Shown: positions 35,813-47,000 of the stretch, piece by piece
Layout of the letters: each line of letters opens with the position of its first letter
Numbering within the stretch: position 1 is the first letter of the stretch
Source of the DNA: Polytrichum commune
Taxonomy: Eukaryota; Streptophyta; Polytrichopsida; Polytrichales; Polytrichaceae
NCBI GenBank assembly: GCA_950295325.1
Contig: OX485806.1
Location: forward strand, 14,572,001 to 14,632,000
Reading direction: 5' to 3'
DNA: 60,000 nt
Made by a program: the position numbers and the translations under genes
The notes under the pieces: generated by a model
Told to the model about the DNA's origin: nothing
The model's database searches: none
What the model saw: the letters and a program-made list of their open reading frames with translations, nothing else

Positions 35813-37854
35813 ATATCAGTTTGTAATGGTAATACATGATCCACATGATCATTTTGGGACAATTTAGGCAACGATGATTATCAGTTGGTAGGATGTCGAT
35901 ACATCGATACAAGTGACATTTCAGTAGGGTTATTGTGATTAGAATATTGTAACTTGCCTCCTAGTGAGAATATGTCTGGCCAATTTTATTGAATTAGGGT
36001 TTCTGTCCGTGCTGACCATGACATCTGAGTGTGAGCAGTACTGTGGGGATTAAATCTTTGGCTCTTTTTTTTGTAGCAGCTATCAAAAGTGAGTCTGCAG
36101 TCATTCTGCAACCTCACTCACTCACTCACTCATTCTTGTTCCGACTCGACTCCAGAGCTCAGGATTATGCCTTGAAGGACAAAATCTTGCTGGAAACCGA
36201 GCTGCTGAAGATATATATATATATGCCTTGTCTGTCATCTCGAAACCAACAAACCAATCAGTCTTGTGATGAGAATTATCACTGATCAATATTAGTTGAC
36301 CAACTTCCTGTTCAGCTTAATTATATTGTTCAGTAGAACCTTGGAGTCCATGCATTCGGAGGTCCTGGAAACTTGATGGTCTTAGAATGCATTGATATGT
36401 TTATGAGGAAGCAAGAGTTAGGGCACTATACTGATTCAATACCCAATTTTGTCTTAGAACCAAAAGTTAGATGAGTCTGAGAAGAAGTAGCTATAACAAT
36501 TTAGATGAGTTTGTGGTGGAACATCTTCAGTTTAGAGGAAGAGATGGAAGTAGTTGGAATGATACATTAAGAAGTTGGCTACTGCAGATCAATGTGGGCT
36601 ATTATAGAATCTGCATGTAGGGATCAGTTAACCAAAGGTCCTACTACAAGCTGCTTGATTTGAAAGTTGGGTAGAGTTAATGTTAGTTAACAGCAAGCAC
36701 CATTTGTCAGAGATGAATTAAGCAGCTCTTAATTATTGTAGGAATTAGTGGAAGGTAGAGCATAGATGTTTTTTTGGGGGGGTTTTTCTAAAAGTTAAAA
36801 AAATTAAAGGAGCATAGATTGATTGAAGATACTGATCTTGTCATTCATGATGCACAGAGAGAGGAGTTCTGGTGGTCTTCCGTATCCTCGGAGTCTTTAC
36901 ATAACCCTGCACATTTGGATTGAGTTATATTGTAGAATTCATTATGGTGGTCTTTGAATATAATCGCAGGCTGATGTATATAATTCAGATGCGAGGAAGG
37001 AAGAGTTAATTCAAAGGTGTACTGATTCGCTTCCTGATTTAGCACTAGAAGCATAGATTAGTGGATTTTGAGTAGAATTAGCAGTGCTATTTAGACGAGT
37101 CTCATGTGATGCATCATACTCAATATTTATCAGCATCATACCGAGAAATATCGATCGCAATAGTACCATTAGAGGTGCAATATGTAGCCCAGTATATATG
37201 TGATTATAGAAGTGATGGAGTTAGGGGGTGGAGCGATTCCAGATCGATTGAAGGAAGTCATTGACAATTTCGATGCGTGCAAAATGGGGTGCTAACAATC
37301 TTTTGTATTAACTTCAACTCTAACTCCATATTCCATGGAACGTTTGCAGGCTGAAGGGAAGGGGAGCTTAGTTGATTGTGTATAATTAGGAGTTTTCCAA
37401 GAAGGCTGTCATGTGATAAATGATTCCACTCCGAGCATGCATCCGCCACAAGCATATGAGTCCTAGGCAATTGACATGTGTCACTGAGAAATTGTCCCAT
37501 ACGTCACTGGAAAATCCATCTACAAATCTATCACATTGGTAGATGTGCATAGATCCCTCACCAAACGTTGGGACAATTGTCTAGGATTCATCAACTAATA
37601 TTGATCCTAGGGAGTTTTCCGAATCAAGTCTCCACTTGGTGTCCCAATGGCCTTGAAAGTTTTGATTTTTTGGGCAATCAAACTAAATTTGTTTTGATTT
37701 ACAGATTGATCAAAGGAGCTGATCATGTTGTCATACATTCATGATGTGCAGATTGGAGGAAGTTTTAACTAGACCTGCCAAGGAGAAAGAATGGAGTAGT
37801 GTTGGATGGGGGAGCAAGAAAATTAATAGAAGGGAAAATTTAGTAGAGCACATT
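35813..37854. other. SDR-1 upstream region
   Basis: Contains a (CACT)n run at 36115-36132 and foldback repeat K. An open frame runs from 37741 into SDR-1 exon 1. I could not place a TATA box or 5' UTR exon with confidence. Confidence 0.45.
37459..37590. repeat. Foldback repeat K, copy 2
   Basis: GAGTCCTAGGCAATTG (37459-37474) pairs with the complement of GAATCCTAGACAATTG (about 37574-37589); the interior carries ATCTACAAATCTATCACATT. It lies ~265 bp upstream of the SDR-1 start codon, so it may sit in the promoter. Confidence 0.6.
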
Positions 37855-40800
37855 ATGGCACCAGAAGGCGTGTTTACATATGAGTACCTGAAGGACTCCT
37901 TGTGGTACTTGTTGGGGTCTATCGGGGCTAGTGGCTTTGGGTCCAAAACCATAGCCGAGGACGTCACAAAAAGCTTGGACCTATCCTCCACCACCATCAT
38001 CATCACTGGTATGTATATTACATATGTATGCCACGCAAAAAATAAGTTTGCATATATTGTGTGTTTGAAATGTCACCCGTGGACATTTGCAAGGTTGGTG
38101 AGAAGCTCTTTTATGGATGATTGTTGCAAGAGTTTTGCTTGGTGTTACAAAGAGGGTATTTACAACACATTGAGAAGGCTAGAATAAATAGTGTTTGTTT
38201 GGCACATGCCTTTGTGATGGGGTTCTAGTGTTTTTTGGTTGGAAGGACAACATCCTTGTTGTGAATGCTATTCCTTATAGGAAACCAATAGAGTTGTCCT
38301 TTTAGGTTCTCAAAAGCTCATGGTTTGGTAGGGAGTTTTGGCCCGATTTTGACATTTTAATTAAATGTGTGTAAGGAGTGTTCAAGTGTCGAAACTACCG
38401 ACTACAGTGACATGAAGGTGAGGCGGTTGACTTTGACCAAAAGATGGCTATATAAAAACAAATTTGATGAAAAACTTATGAAGGCACTCAAAATGGTGGC
38501 TCCAAAGTTTGATTAAAAGAAAAAGTTCATTTTTAAATGACCATCGTCAGAAGTCAAACACCTCCCCTTTATTTCACTAAAATTACAGTTTTTGACACAA
38601 CTTGAACACTCAAACATTACAAATTGTCAAAAGTGAACCAAAACCTATGATCGGGGAGAACCGGCAGTTAGTTACAAATGAACCAGTTGAGTTTGAGAAA
38701 TAACCGGTTGAGGTTCAAGACTGCAGGAAAATTATCGATCATTTCGGAGGAATCTATAGAATATACCCCAATTTAATAAAGGAAAACCGGAGGATGTCAA
38801 CCTGTAACCGGTTGCACTTGCAGACGCTAGGATCTCAGCCAGTTATGCCCAAAATTCTCCCCGATCACTGGCCAAAACTCCCTACCAAACCATGTCAGGT
38901 TTTTGAGATGCTTTGAGGATCATAATTCCACCATATCTTCAAACAGTCACAAGAACGTCACAAATTTGTTCATGTTCTGTTGGTTATGAGCCAAAATTGG
39001 TGTAGTTCCTAGTGATATTCTTAAGACTGCATGGCTACAAGTGCAAGTTTGAACGCATGATTCCAACACTGGTATTAATATTGTGGACCAATATTATTTA
39101 ATTCTTTACACAGGACCCACATCTGGAAATGGATTGGAGACAGCGCGAGTGCTGGCCAAGAGAGGCGCGCAGATTATTCTTGCCGCAAGAAACATTGCAA
39201 AAGCGGAGACGGTGAAGGGTCAAGTGGAGAAGGAAACACCAAAAGCTCGTCTGCACATCATTCATCTTGACCTCACATCTTTGAGATCCATCTATAAATT
39301 CGTGGCTGAATTCAAGTCTCGAAACTTGCCTCTCAATGTTCTCATGTGAGCACCCATTGATTCATTACCCTCCCTCTAGTCTATACTGATCGTAAGTATT
39401 AAAGAGACACTCTCAAAACGGGTGGTAATTGGTAAGTTTTGTTGTTTTCCATCTTCTGTTGAACAGATTCACGTTTCCACATTTGTGTTGCATTAGCAAA
39501 CCTAATATGATGAAACATCGACAAAATTCAGATTAAAAAGCGGGCCTCTCTTAATTTAGTTATGATCATCGGAGATGAATGTTTATTGATTCTTTAACTG
39601 TATATATTGGTCCTCCCAATTGTGTTTATTATGGAGTGTGGAGTAGTTAATAACATTTCACAATGTAGTCCAATTTATTTTTTTAAAAGGTCTTTCTGAG
39701 ATCTGTTCTTTGATCCTCACCTAACCACACACCAATCAAATATAGGTGTCCAATTAAGATAAGTGACCGAATGACATCACACTGCAAACCTTACAACTAG
39801 TAAAACTGGCACAAACTTGCAGTCTAATTTCATAGTTGCAATTCGTGTTTCTCTTTTTGACTCACTTGCATGCATAATCCAGATTGCAAATTTCCAAACA
39901 TACTCCTTATATAAGTATGAGTTTTTAGCTTGATATGCTTGAAATATATCTGAATTTTGACCACTGGTTCAGAAAGATCTAAATTGTGCTCAAAGTTATC
40001 CCACTGTAATGAATATTATGGTGTTGAGAATGGAGACCTATGAACTTCTATTACATCAATGCCAGCTAATTAATCTCACTATACAAGATTAGCATGCCAA
40101 GGAGTTACTGGACTTGTGTCTGGGGAGATTTTGGGCAAAATCCGTCAAGATCCAAGTGTTTCAAAGTCCAACTGGTTATATGTCTATAAGTTTCAGTTTT
40201 TTCTTAATCAACTTATAGTATAATATATAGATTTTTTTTTTTAAATGATGGGCAATTTGCCTGATGTCTTGAACGTGAACCAGTTATTTCCAAACTAAAC
40301 CAACTCATCTGTAACTAGCGGTTGGATCTCTCCATTTGTAATTTAAACTAGAGGTGTTTTCCACTAGATTTATTGATGAGATTTGAAAATCTGATGGATT
40401 TTGTATTGAAGTGCAGCAACAATGCCGGCGTAATCTCTGCAAAATTTCAGGTCACAGAAGATGGATTCGAAAAGGTCTTTGCCACCAATTACTTGGGTAG
40501 GTCAATAATCCTGAATATGGGTTAAATAAAAGTCTGAGAGACACTTATATGATCTGATTAATTGGACACGTATATCTGAGTGGTGTGTGGGTGGGCGTGA
40601 ATCTAAGATTAGACAGGAAAAAGACATGTGTTTAAATGAGATTGGATTACGTGTAAAAACTTATTTAATTATTTTAGGGTCAATAGTCAACAGAATTTAG
40701 GGGCGTCAATAACATAGATGATCATTTAAAGAAGAGATCGAAGGTCATTTGAATCATGAATATAAACATGTGCTTCAATTTTATCTTGATGTGGCTCAAA

Positions 40801-43673
40801 GTGAACTAGGTTTGTCATCATTAATCTTGAACAATTTTGATAAGCTAAAATTATAGCTTGGTGCGGCTAATTTGTATAGGGCACTTTCTGCTCACGAGCC
40901 TTCTTCTTGACACCATGATCGAAACCACAAAGAACTATGGTGTACAAGGGCGGATAGTGATTGTGTCTTCCGAGGCAGTGCGATTGGCTTATCCCGATTC
41001 AATTCGGTTCAACCACATTCATGACGAAAAAAGGTGATTTCACTTGATCTATGGTAGAGTTGGAAATTGTTTAATGATGTACAATAGTTGCCCATGATTC
41101 ACATGCTTGTGATGTATTTTTCCCTCTTGCTTTTCCTATTTTTTCTTTTAACATTCTTTTTTTTTGGACTCTTTTTCTCGTTTTTCTTATGTGTCTTATG
41201 TATTTCTTGAGTTTTATAACTTTAACTTTCTCATATACATAATAAAATTAAAATAAAAATAAATGCAAGTGTTTCTTGGCACTTGCATGAATAAACACTT
41301 TGTTTGTCATCAAAGTTTACATGTGCATTGCATGCATGGTTTCCCTAATGGTGTAATGCCTACTTGTTTATTTATTCAAAGGCATGATGGAATATGGTGT
41401 AGTAATTGGTTTGTCCACATCACTATTTTTGTATACATTCAAGTGTTCAAGTAATGTTTAGTGAGCTCCAAGATTATGATTGTTGGTGTCTACTGACTGT
41501 TTGCAAGAAAAAGTAGATGCATGGAAAAAGAAATGAAATGTTATCGATAGAAAATAAAAGACATGTAACTATCAGTTCACACAAGAAATACTACATTAAC
41601 AACCTAGATTGTCCAAAGCATCTTTCAATTTAGTTTCAATGATCTTGATTGTCCAACAAATGTGCATTTGACATGGTGGGTCCCTACCTCAAATCTTCCA
41701 GCCTTTCTCTATAAGCTTTCATACTCTTCATTTACTTTGTCCTCTTTGGTTGCTGCTATTTAATTTCTAACTTTTTATGGGGCTCCACAACTTAATGGAA
41801 TAATTCAAGCAACAATAGTCTCAGGCATACAAAATGCCGGAAAAAACCTGTGAAATCGACATGTGTTTCTGACTCCTTTTCTAGCTGTCTAAAAGGAAGT
41901 CAGGCCCAATATCACCAACATTGTGTTGACGTGTATAAGTTAGTTCAAATCTTTGCATAGCTGGAAATATATTGAGGTCTGTCGTGGATTTTCTTTGACA
42001 AAAAGTGAAGCTGTGAATGATGGCAGTTACGATATTTATGGAGCATATGGTCAATCCAAGCTGTGTAATATCCTACATTGTGGAGAGCTTTCTCGCCGTC
42101 TGCAGGTGTGAACTACTGATTACCATTTTCATGTACTTCTGAAGAGCATATTTCTAATGAATGTGTGACATTTGAATTTTTTCCTAGAGAAGAAATAAAT
42201 AATATCAGTAGTAATAGCTGGAGTTTCACATTCTCAATGTTCACGAGAGCAGACCAAAGATTCAACCCATATATCAAAACTGTTCAACTAAATGACATAC
42301 TACTGGTGGTGGTATAAAAAGAATGCATACCCAAGTCACTGCTTTGGTTATAGAACTGATTTTCATAAAAATTTAAGGTATGCCTTGCTGTGACGACAAA
42401 GGAAATTCAACATGGTTGATCATTTTGCTAAAGCAAAGTCACGATTTCAATGAAAAGTCTCGTGATCGGCAGTGCAGGCGGAGGGCGTGAACGTGATGGT
42501 CAACTCAATTCACCCTGGGTGCATAGACACTAATTTTGGAAAGGGAGAAATACCCTTTCTTGCCAACAAAGTTGTGCGTGGTGAGTCCTATTACTCTACC
42601 TCAGGAATAGGGTGGATTCAAACCCAACTGCTTCATACGAGATTCAAAGAAATGGAAGATTTCACATGAAAGTTGTTTGGTCCTTGTCTGAGATTCAGGC
42701 TATGTACAAAACGGACCAGAAATCCTTGAGCTGTATAAAAGAGACTTTACTGGAAATGGTAGTTAAGGATGCTGTAATGAAATAACATCGGTTCTTATAT
42801 CATCATTGGTTTTTTGGGTACAAAATTTTGCAATTTCTGTGGAAAATAGTGTTAACATTTTACTTCATCCTATAGTAACTGCATTTTCACATATGAAAGA
42901 CGATGATGAGGAACCTACTTAGGAGTGCAATTTTAATGTACAGATTTATTTTTCTGGTTGGGCTCCATCTTCCTCAAAACTCTGCCTCAGGTATGTCAAA
43001 TTTTCAAATGAATATCCTGCATAATTCACTTCCATCTTGCAGCATGTTAAATTTGAACTTGACACACTTCTATCCTTGCAGAATATATAAAAAAAAATTA
43101 AAATACTGAAAGTGTTGTCATGAATGTTGCTACCCTTTCAGCATTTTAAGAAGTTGGAGTTACATATATTAGAATTTAGGGCTAACTCACGAGGGCCCTG
43201 TAACAGGTGTTCCACTTGAAAATATGGTGTGACAAAAGATAAGGTCCCATTTTAATGTTTGATCAAAGTCAAAATTCTAAAAGTATTAAGAAAAACTAAG
43301 GATATTCATCTAGTATGCAGAATCTCACATGAATATGTGCAATACTTCATCGGCCCCTGATAATACTTATTCATCTCGGGTGATCCATATCTCTCCAATG
43401 CATCTAATCCCCCGTGGACTAACTGGTGAAATCAAATGGCAAACTTGTATACAGGGAGCTTCAACTACATGTTATGTAGCCACAAACCCTGCTCTCAAAG
43501 ACATTTCTGGAAAATATTATTCAGATTGCAATGAAGCGTCCTTCCCGACAAAAAAAGCAACTGACAAATACATGGCAGCTGAGTTGTGGAAATACAGTGA
43601 AGAGATTTTGGCATCCAAGAACGTCCCTAACTATTTTGACTTTTCAGGTTCCCAAAACGACAACCTCCTATAA
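37855..43673 (+). CDS. SDR-1: TIC32-like short-chain dehydrogenase/reductase, 8 coding exons
   Basis: Exons read from frame and GT-AG junctions: 37855-38008, 39114-39345, 40417-40496, 40880-41033, 42027-42105, 42478-42580, 42944-42990, 43455-43673; all phases join and give 355 aa ending in TAA. It is a Rossmann-fold NAD(P)-dependent oxidoreductase of the plant TIC32-like/retinol-dehydrogenase-like group; the substrate cannot be told. Visible motifs: TGPTSGNG (51-58), NNAG (130-133), Asn153, Ser186, YGQSK with Tyr214 and Lys218, and IHPG after it. The usual motif is TGxxxGIG, so Asn57 for Ile and Pro53 are odd. The C-terminus runs about 20 residues past the usual end. The start was chosen at 37855 because it fits the paralogue; an in-frame ATG at 37741 could add 38 residues. 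Introns 1, 2, 3 and 7 hold transposon copies. It lies tail to tail with SDR-2. Activity is uncertain because of the changed glycine loop. Confidence 0.85.
38645..38870 (-). mobile_element. Family A copy 5, in SDR-1 intron 1 (226 bp)
   Basis: Best-preserved ends: left CTATGATCGGGGAGAA, right the complement of CAGTGATCGGGGAGAA. Target duplication ACCAAAAC (38637-38644) against GCCAAAAC (38871-38878), 7 of 8. It lies wholly within intron 1 of SDR-1. Confidence 0.88.
39431..39792 (+). mobile_element. Family D element in SDR-1 intron 2
   Basis: GGTAAGTTTTGTTGTTTTCC at the left, CCACACACCAATCAAATATA near the right, ending TGCAAACCTTA. Together with family A copy 6 it makes up much of this intron. 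Confidence 0.68.
40113..40339 (+). repeat. Family A copy 6, in SDR-1 intron 2
   Basis: Left GTGTCTGGGGAGATTTTGG; the body matches copies 5 and 7; right end GGATCTCTCCATTTG. No clear target duplication. Second family A insertion in this gene. Confidence 0.75.
40545..40760 (-). repeat. Family B/D half copy in SDR-1 intron 3
   Basis: GGACACGTATATCTGAGTGG through AGACATGTGTTTAAATGAGA and GGGTCAATAGTCAACAGAAT. Confidence 0.62.
43195..43325 (+). repeat. Repeat M in SDR-1 intron 7, also at 15604-15720
   Basis: GTGTGACAAAAGATAAGGTC and CTAAAAGTATTAAGAAAAAC match GATGTGACAAAAGATAGAGT and GTAAAAGTAATTAGAAAAAT at 15629-15700. Confidence 0.5.
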
Positions 43674-44053
43674 TGCTATCCAAAATTCCTGTATAGAAAA
43701 AGGATGGAAGCATGTAGAGATTCTAGGAGGTGGGAACAATTGCTGTGATCATTCACATTAATTTTTTGTGTCTGTAAAAAGACATGTACAAAAACATACC
43801 AGGCTCAGTATGTAGGGATGGTAGTGCTGAAAATTTACAGCTAAAAGTAATGCTCCAACATTTAAGACAGATCCTTGATGTGATATACACATACTGGATC
43901 TGTTCTTTCAAAATTTGGACATACTTTAGAATCCTGCTGCCATTCTCACAACAACCTCATGACAATGAAGTTGCAAAGAAAAAAATTCTCTGTTCATATG
44001 TGTGAAAGATGTTGTAAAATTAGTATGTGGGTTTACCTTGAGCAATTTCTTTC
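43674..44053. other. Convergent intergenic space between SDR-1 and SDR-2
   Basis: Only 380 bp separate the two stop codons, so the two 3' UTRs must lie in this space or overlap each other. I see no clear AATAAA in either orientation inside it; AATAAA at about 44234 on the + strand would place the SDR-1 transcript end over SDR-2 intron 7. The overlap is inferred. Confidence 0.6.
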
Positions 44054-47000
44054 TCAATGTACGGAGACAAATTGCTCACTGTACTTCCACAAATTACTTG
44101 CTAGCTCGGGGTCGATTGCGTAATCAGAACATTGGTTGTACTCGTTGCAGTCTTTGAAGTATTTGCCAGATACACCTTTCACTTGAGGATTTGTGGCAAG
44201 ATAACATGATGTGGCAGCACCCTAATCTCCAGAATAAAATTCGATGGTTAGAGGCGATTCAGGCTAAAAAGTGCAAAGTTCAAGTCTCAAAAAGTACATT
44301 GCAACCACAGTTGGTCTGGTATCGTCTTTTTTTTTAATACCATTAGGATGTAGGTATTTGAAAATATTTTTGTTTTCCATACCATTCAGGTCTATATAAC
44401 ATGCAAGAACCTTAATACCAAGGTAAAATTGCCCTAATATCAATATGGTTTAAAATGGTATTGACCAATGTTGGGCGGGTACCACTACAATGAATTCATG
44501 GTATTAATAATTAACATCAAAAAGGGTATCAAAGAACCTACCCATTACTATCAAAATTGTAGATTAGTCAAATATTGATATTTGATGGGTATCTCGACGC
44601 AAGAAAATCTTTGTACACCCGAGTTATTATTTGGGACAATTCCATTCTAAACCATATTGATACTAGAGCGAATTTACTTAGGTATAGAGATTCTTGCATG
44701 ACATATAGATCTAAATGGTATTGAAAACAACAACATCCTAAAACACCCATAACCTAATGGTATCAAAATTTGTAAAATCCTCATTACGAATAAACAAATG
44801 GCATCAAAAAAAGACAATACCAGTCCAACACTAGATTGATCCAAAAAATAAATAGGTAAACAAAGATTCTCTCAACTTGAGTCCAACATTACTTGTAATG
44901 ATTAGAGTCAACCCTCCCTATTACAACACTCAATTTTACAACACCTCAACTAAACGACAAATATCCCAACCAAACTTTATAGTGTTAATTAACCTCCATA
45001 ATATGGCTTTGATGCTTGTAATATGACATTTTTTAGATCCAATTTGTCATATAATAGAGGTAATTAATGTGCATAAGTGATGGGACCCACAATGTATTTC
45101 AAGGTTCATATGTGATTGATACTTAGCAACATGCAGGAAACCTTGGATGGGAGGGGGGTGGGGGGGCTGGCAATTCAAGATTAGCTCCAAAACTTTATGG
45201 GATTGATCTTGGCTTCTTCAGATACATGTTCGGATGCAAGAAATGCCAACCTTGTGAATCCAAATAGTATCACATAGGAAACAACAAAAAGCAACCAAAT
45301 AAAGCCCATCTACATTAATCCAGAATGTTCAGACGCGTCATACCACACATTAACATTCAATGGGTTTTGAGGTAGGTATGAATGGTAGTACCTGGGGAAC
45401 AGTCTTCAATACACAGGAGGCAGTTGACATTAGAACATCTGCCACAAGTGTGAAAAAATGTCAGCGTCTACAGGACCAGAGAACAAACTATAAGTTGGCA
45501 GAACATGTCATCGTTCATAGGATATTTAACATGCAATAAGTGCAAGGTGATTAGCAGATCCAAATCGAGGCTGCAGCCATTTTCCTCACTAGTTTAGAAT
45601 TTTTGTAATAATATCTTTATTCATTGACAAAGTGAAGATTCTCTTTCTCTAAAACCTAAACCCTAAACCCTTTATCCACGGGTAGATCACTCCATTGTCA
45701 AGTTGAACACCACGTGCGACCAAAAAAAATCTTCTTTTGGTAAGTTGCACCACCAAAATGGGTCAAAATTTTATCAAATTTTTTTCAGAGTAGATATACA
45801 CAGTACCTATGACATAGTCAAAAGTGGTAACTAAATTTGATGATTTGTTTTTTTCATAAAACATACCATTTCTAACTAGAATGACACAGAATTGAACTAA
45901 AACAATTACTAAAAAAATAAAGATGACTAAAAATTTCAAAAAAGTATACAAAAGATACTATCAATGGTTATGTATATGTAGAAAAAATATCATAAATTTT
46001 AAAATTATATATGGCATGTAATATAGGGGTAGCAAACTTTGTCCGCACGTGGTGTCAACTTGACAATGAAGTGACCTCCCCGTGCCTTTATCCCCCCCAA
46101 TTATTTTGGCTTGTCCACAAATAGTTAACAAACATCTTAACAAATGGTTAACAAAATTTCAGCACGCAGTCCAATCTCTTTTCAATACATGATGTCTTTT
46201 TGGTGGTCCATTCTTAGATCCACACCTAACCACACACACCATTCAAAATATAGGTGTCTGATAAAGATAAGTAACCAAATCAGACCCATCTACCTTCGTA
46301 GTAACATGTAATACTGCAGATTCAAGCTAACCAATTTGACCTTCATTTATTATTTCCCTAGAGTGGTTCATGTTCCATGAGAAGAGCATTGAGTTGAAGT
46401 AATGATTACCACTGAAGATAACGCTTTCACCCTTGCCAAATTTCGTGGAGATAACTCCAGGGTGGAGTGCATTTGCTGTCACATTTGCTCCCTCTTCCTG
46501 AAATAAGTCACAAGATTTCAGTGTTCCTCATTATCTTCATCTATGTAGACTTTTTTGCCAAGCCTAATGATCACCCAGGTCTAAATTCAAAAGAAAAAGA
46601 TAAAGAATCTTAGCAGAGCAGCCTCTTGATACTTATCCTTCGCTAAAAATCAAATTGCGTAAGCTACAGATAATTACAAACAAGCACATTTTCTACATCT
46701 ACACATGCATGATGCAAGTTTTTTAATACATGTATATTTTCCGGTTCTCTGAAGTTTGCATGAATTCCACATTACCAATCACTCCTTTGGCCAAAATCAA
46801 CTGTGGCCAAGAATTCAAATTCCGAAAAACAGCAATCACCTAGATCTACTCATGAATGCTCTTAAGATGAGGACTTCTATACCTTGAGACGCTTGGCAAG
46901 CTCCTTCACATGCAGGATATTTGCAAGTTTGGACTGTCCGTAAGCAAAATTTGACTGGTATCTGCTCACACATGGCCGGCACATCCTTACAAACTTGTCC

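Noticed and set aside
36330-37080. Possible decayed transposase upstream of SDR-1
   Set aside because: Frames break often and no conserved block could be read with confidence.
37741-37854. In-frame ATG extending SDR-1 by 38 residues
   Set aside because: The extra segment is absent from SDR-2 and does not look like the family; kept only as an alternative.
42006-42026. Upstream acceptor giving a 100-nt exon 5 in SDR-1
   Set aside because: It is in frame, but the acceptor at 42025-42026 gives a 79-nt exon identical in length to SDR-2 and a better protein alignment.
45650-45673. Telomere-like repeat as evidence of an old chromosome end
   Set aside because: Only about three imperfect units; such short runs are common in plant DNA.
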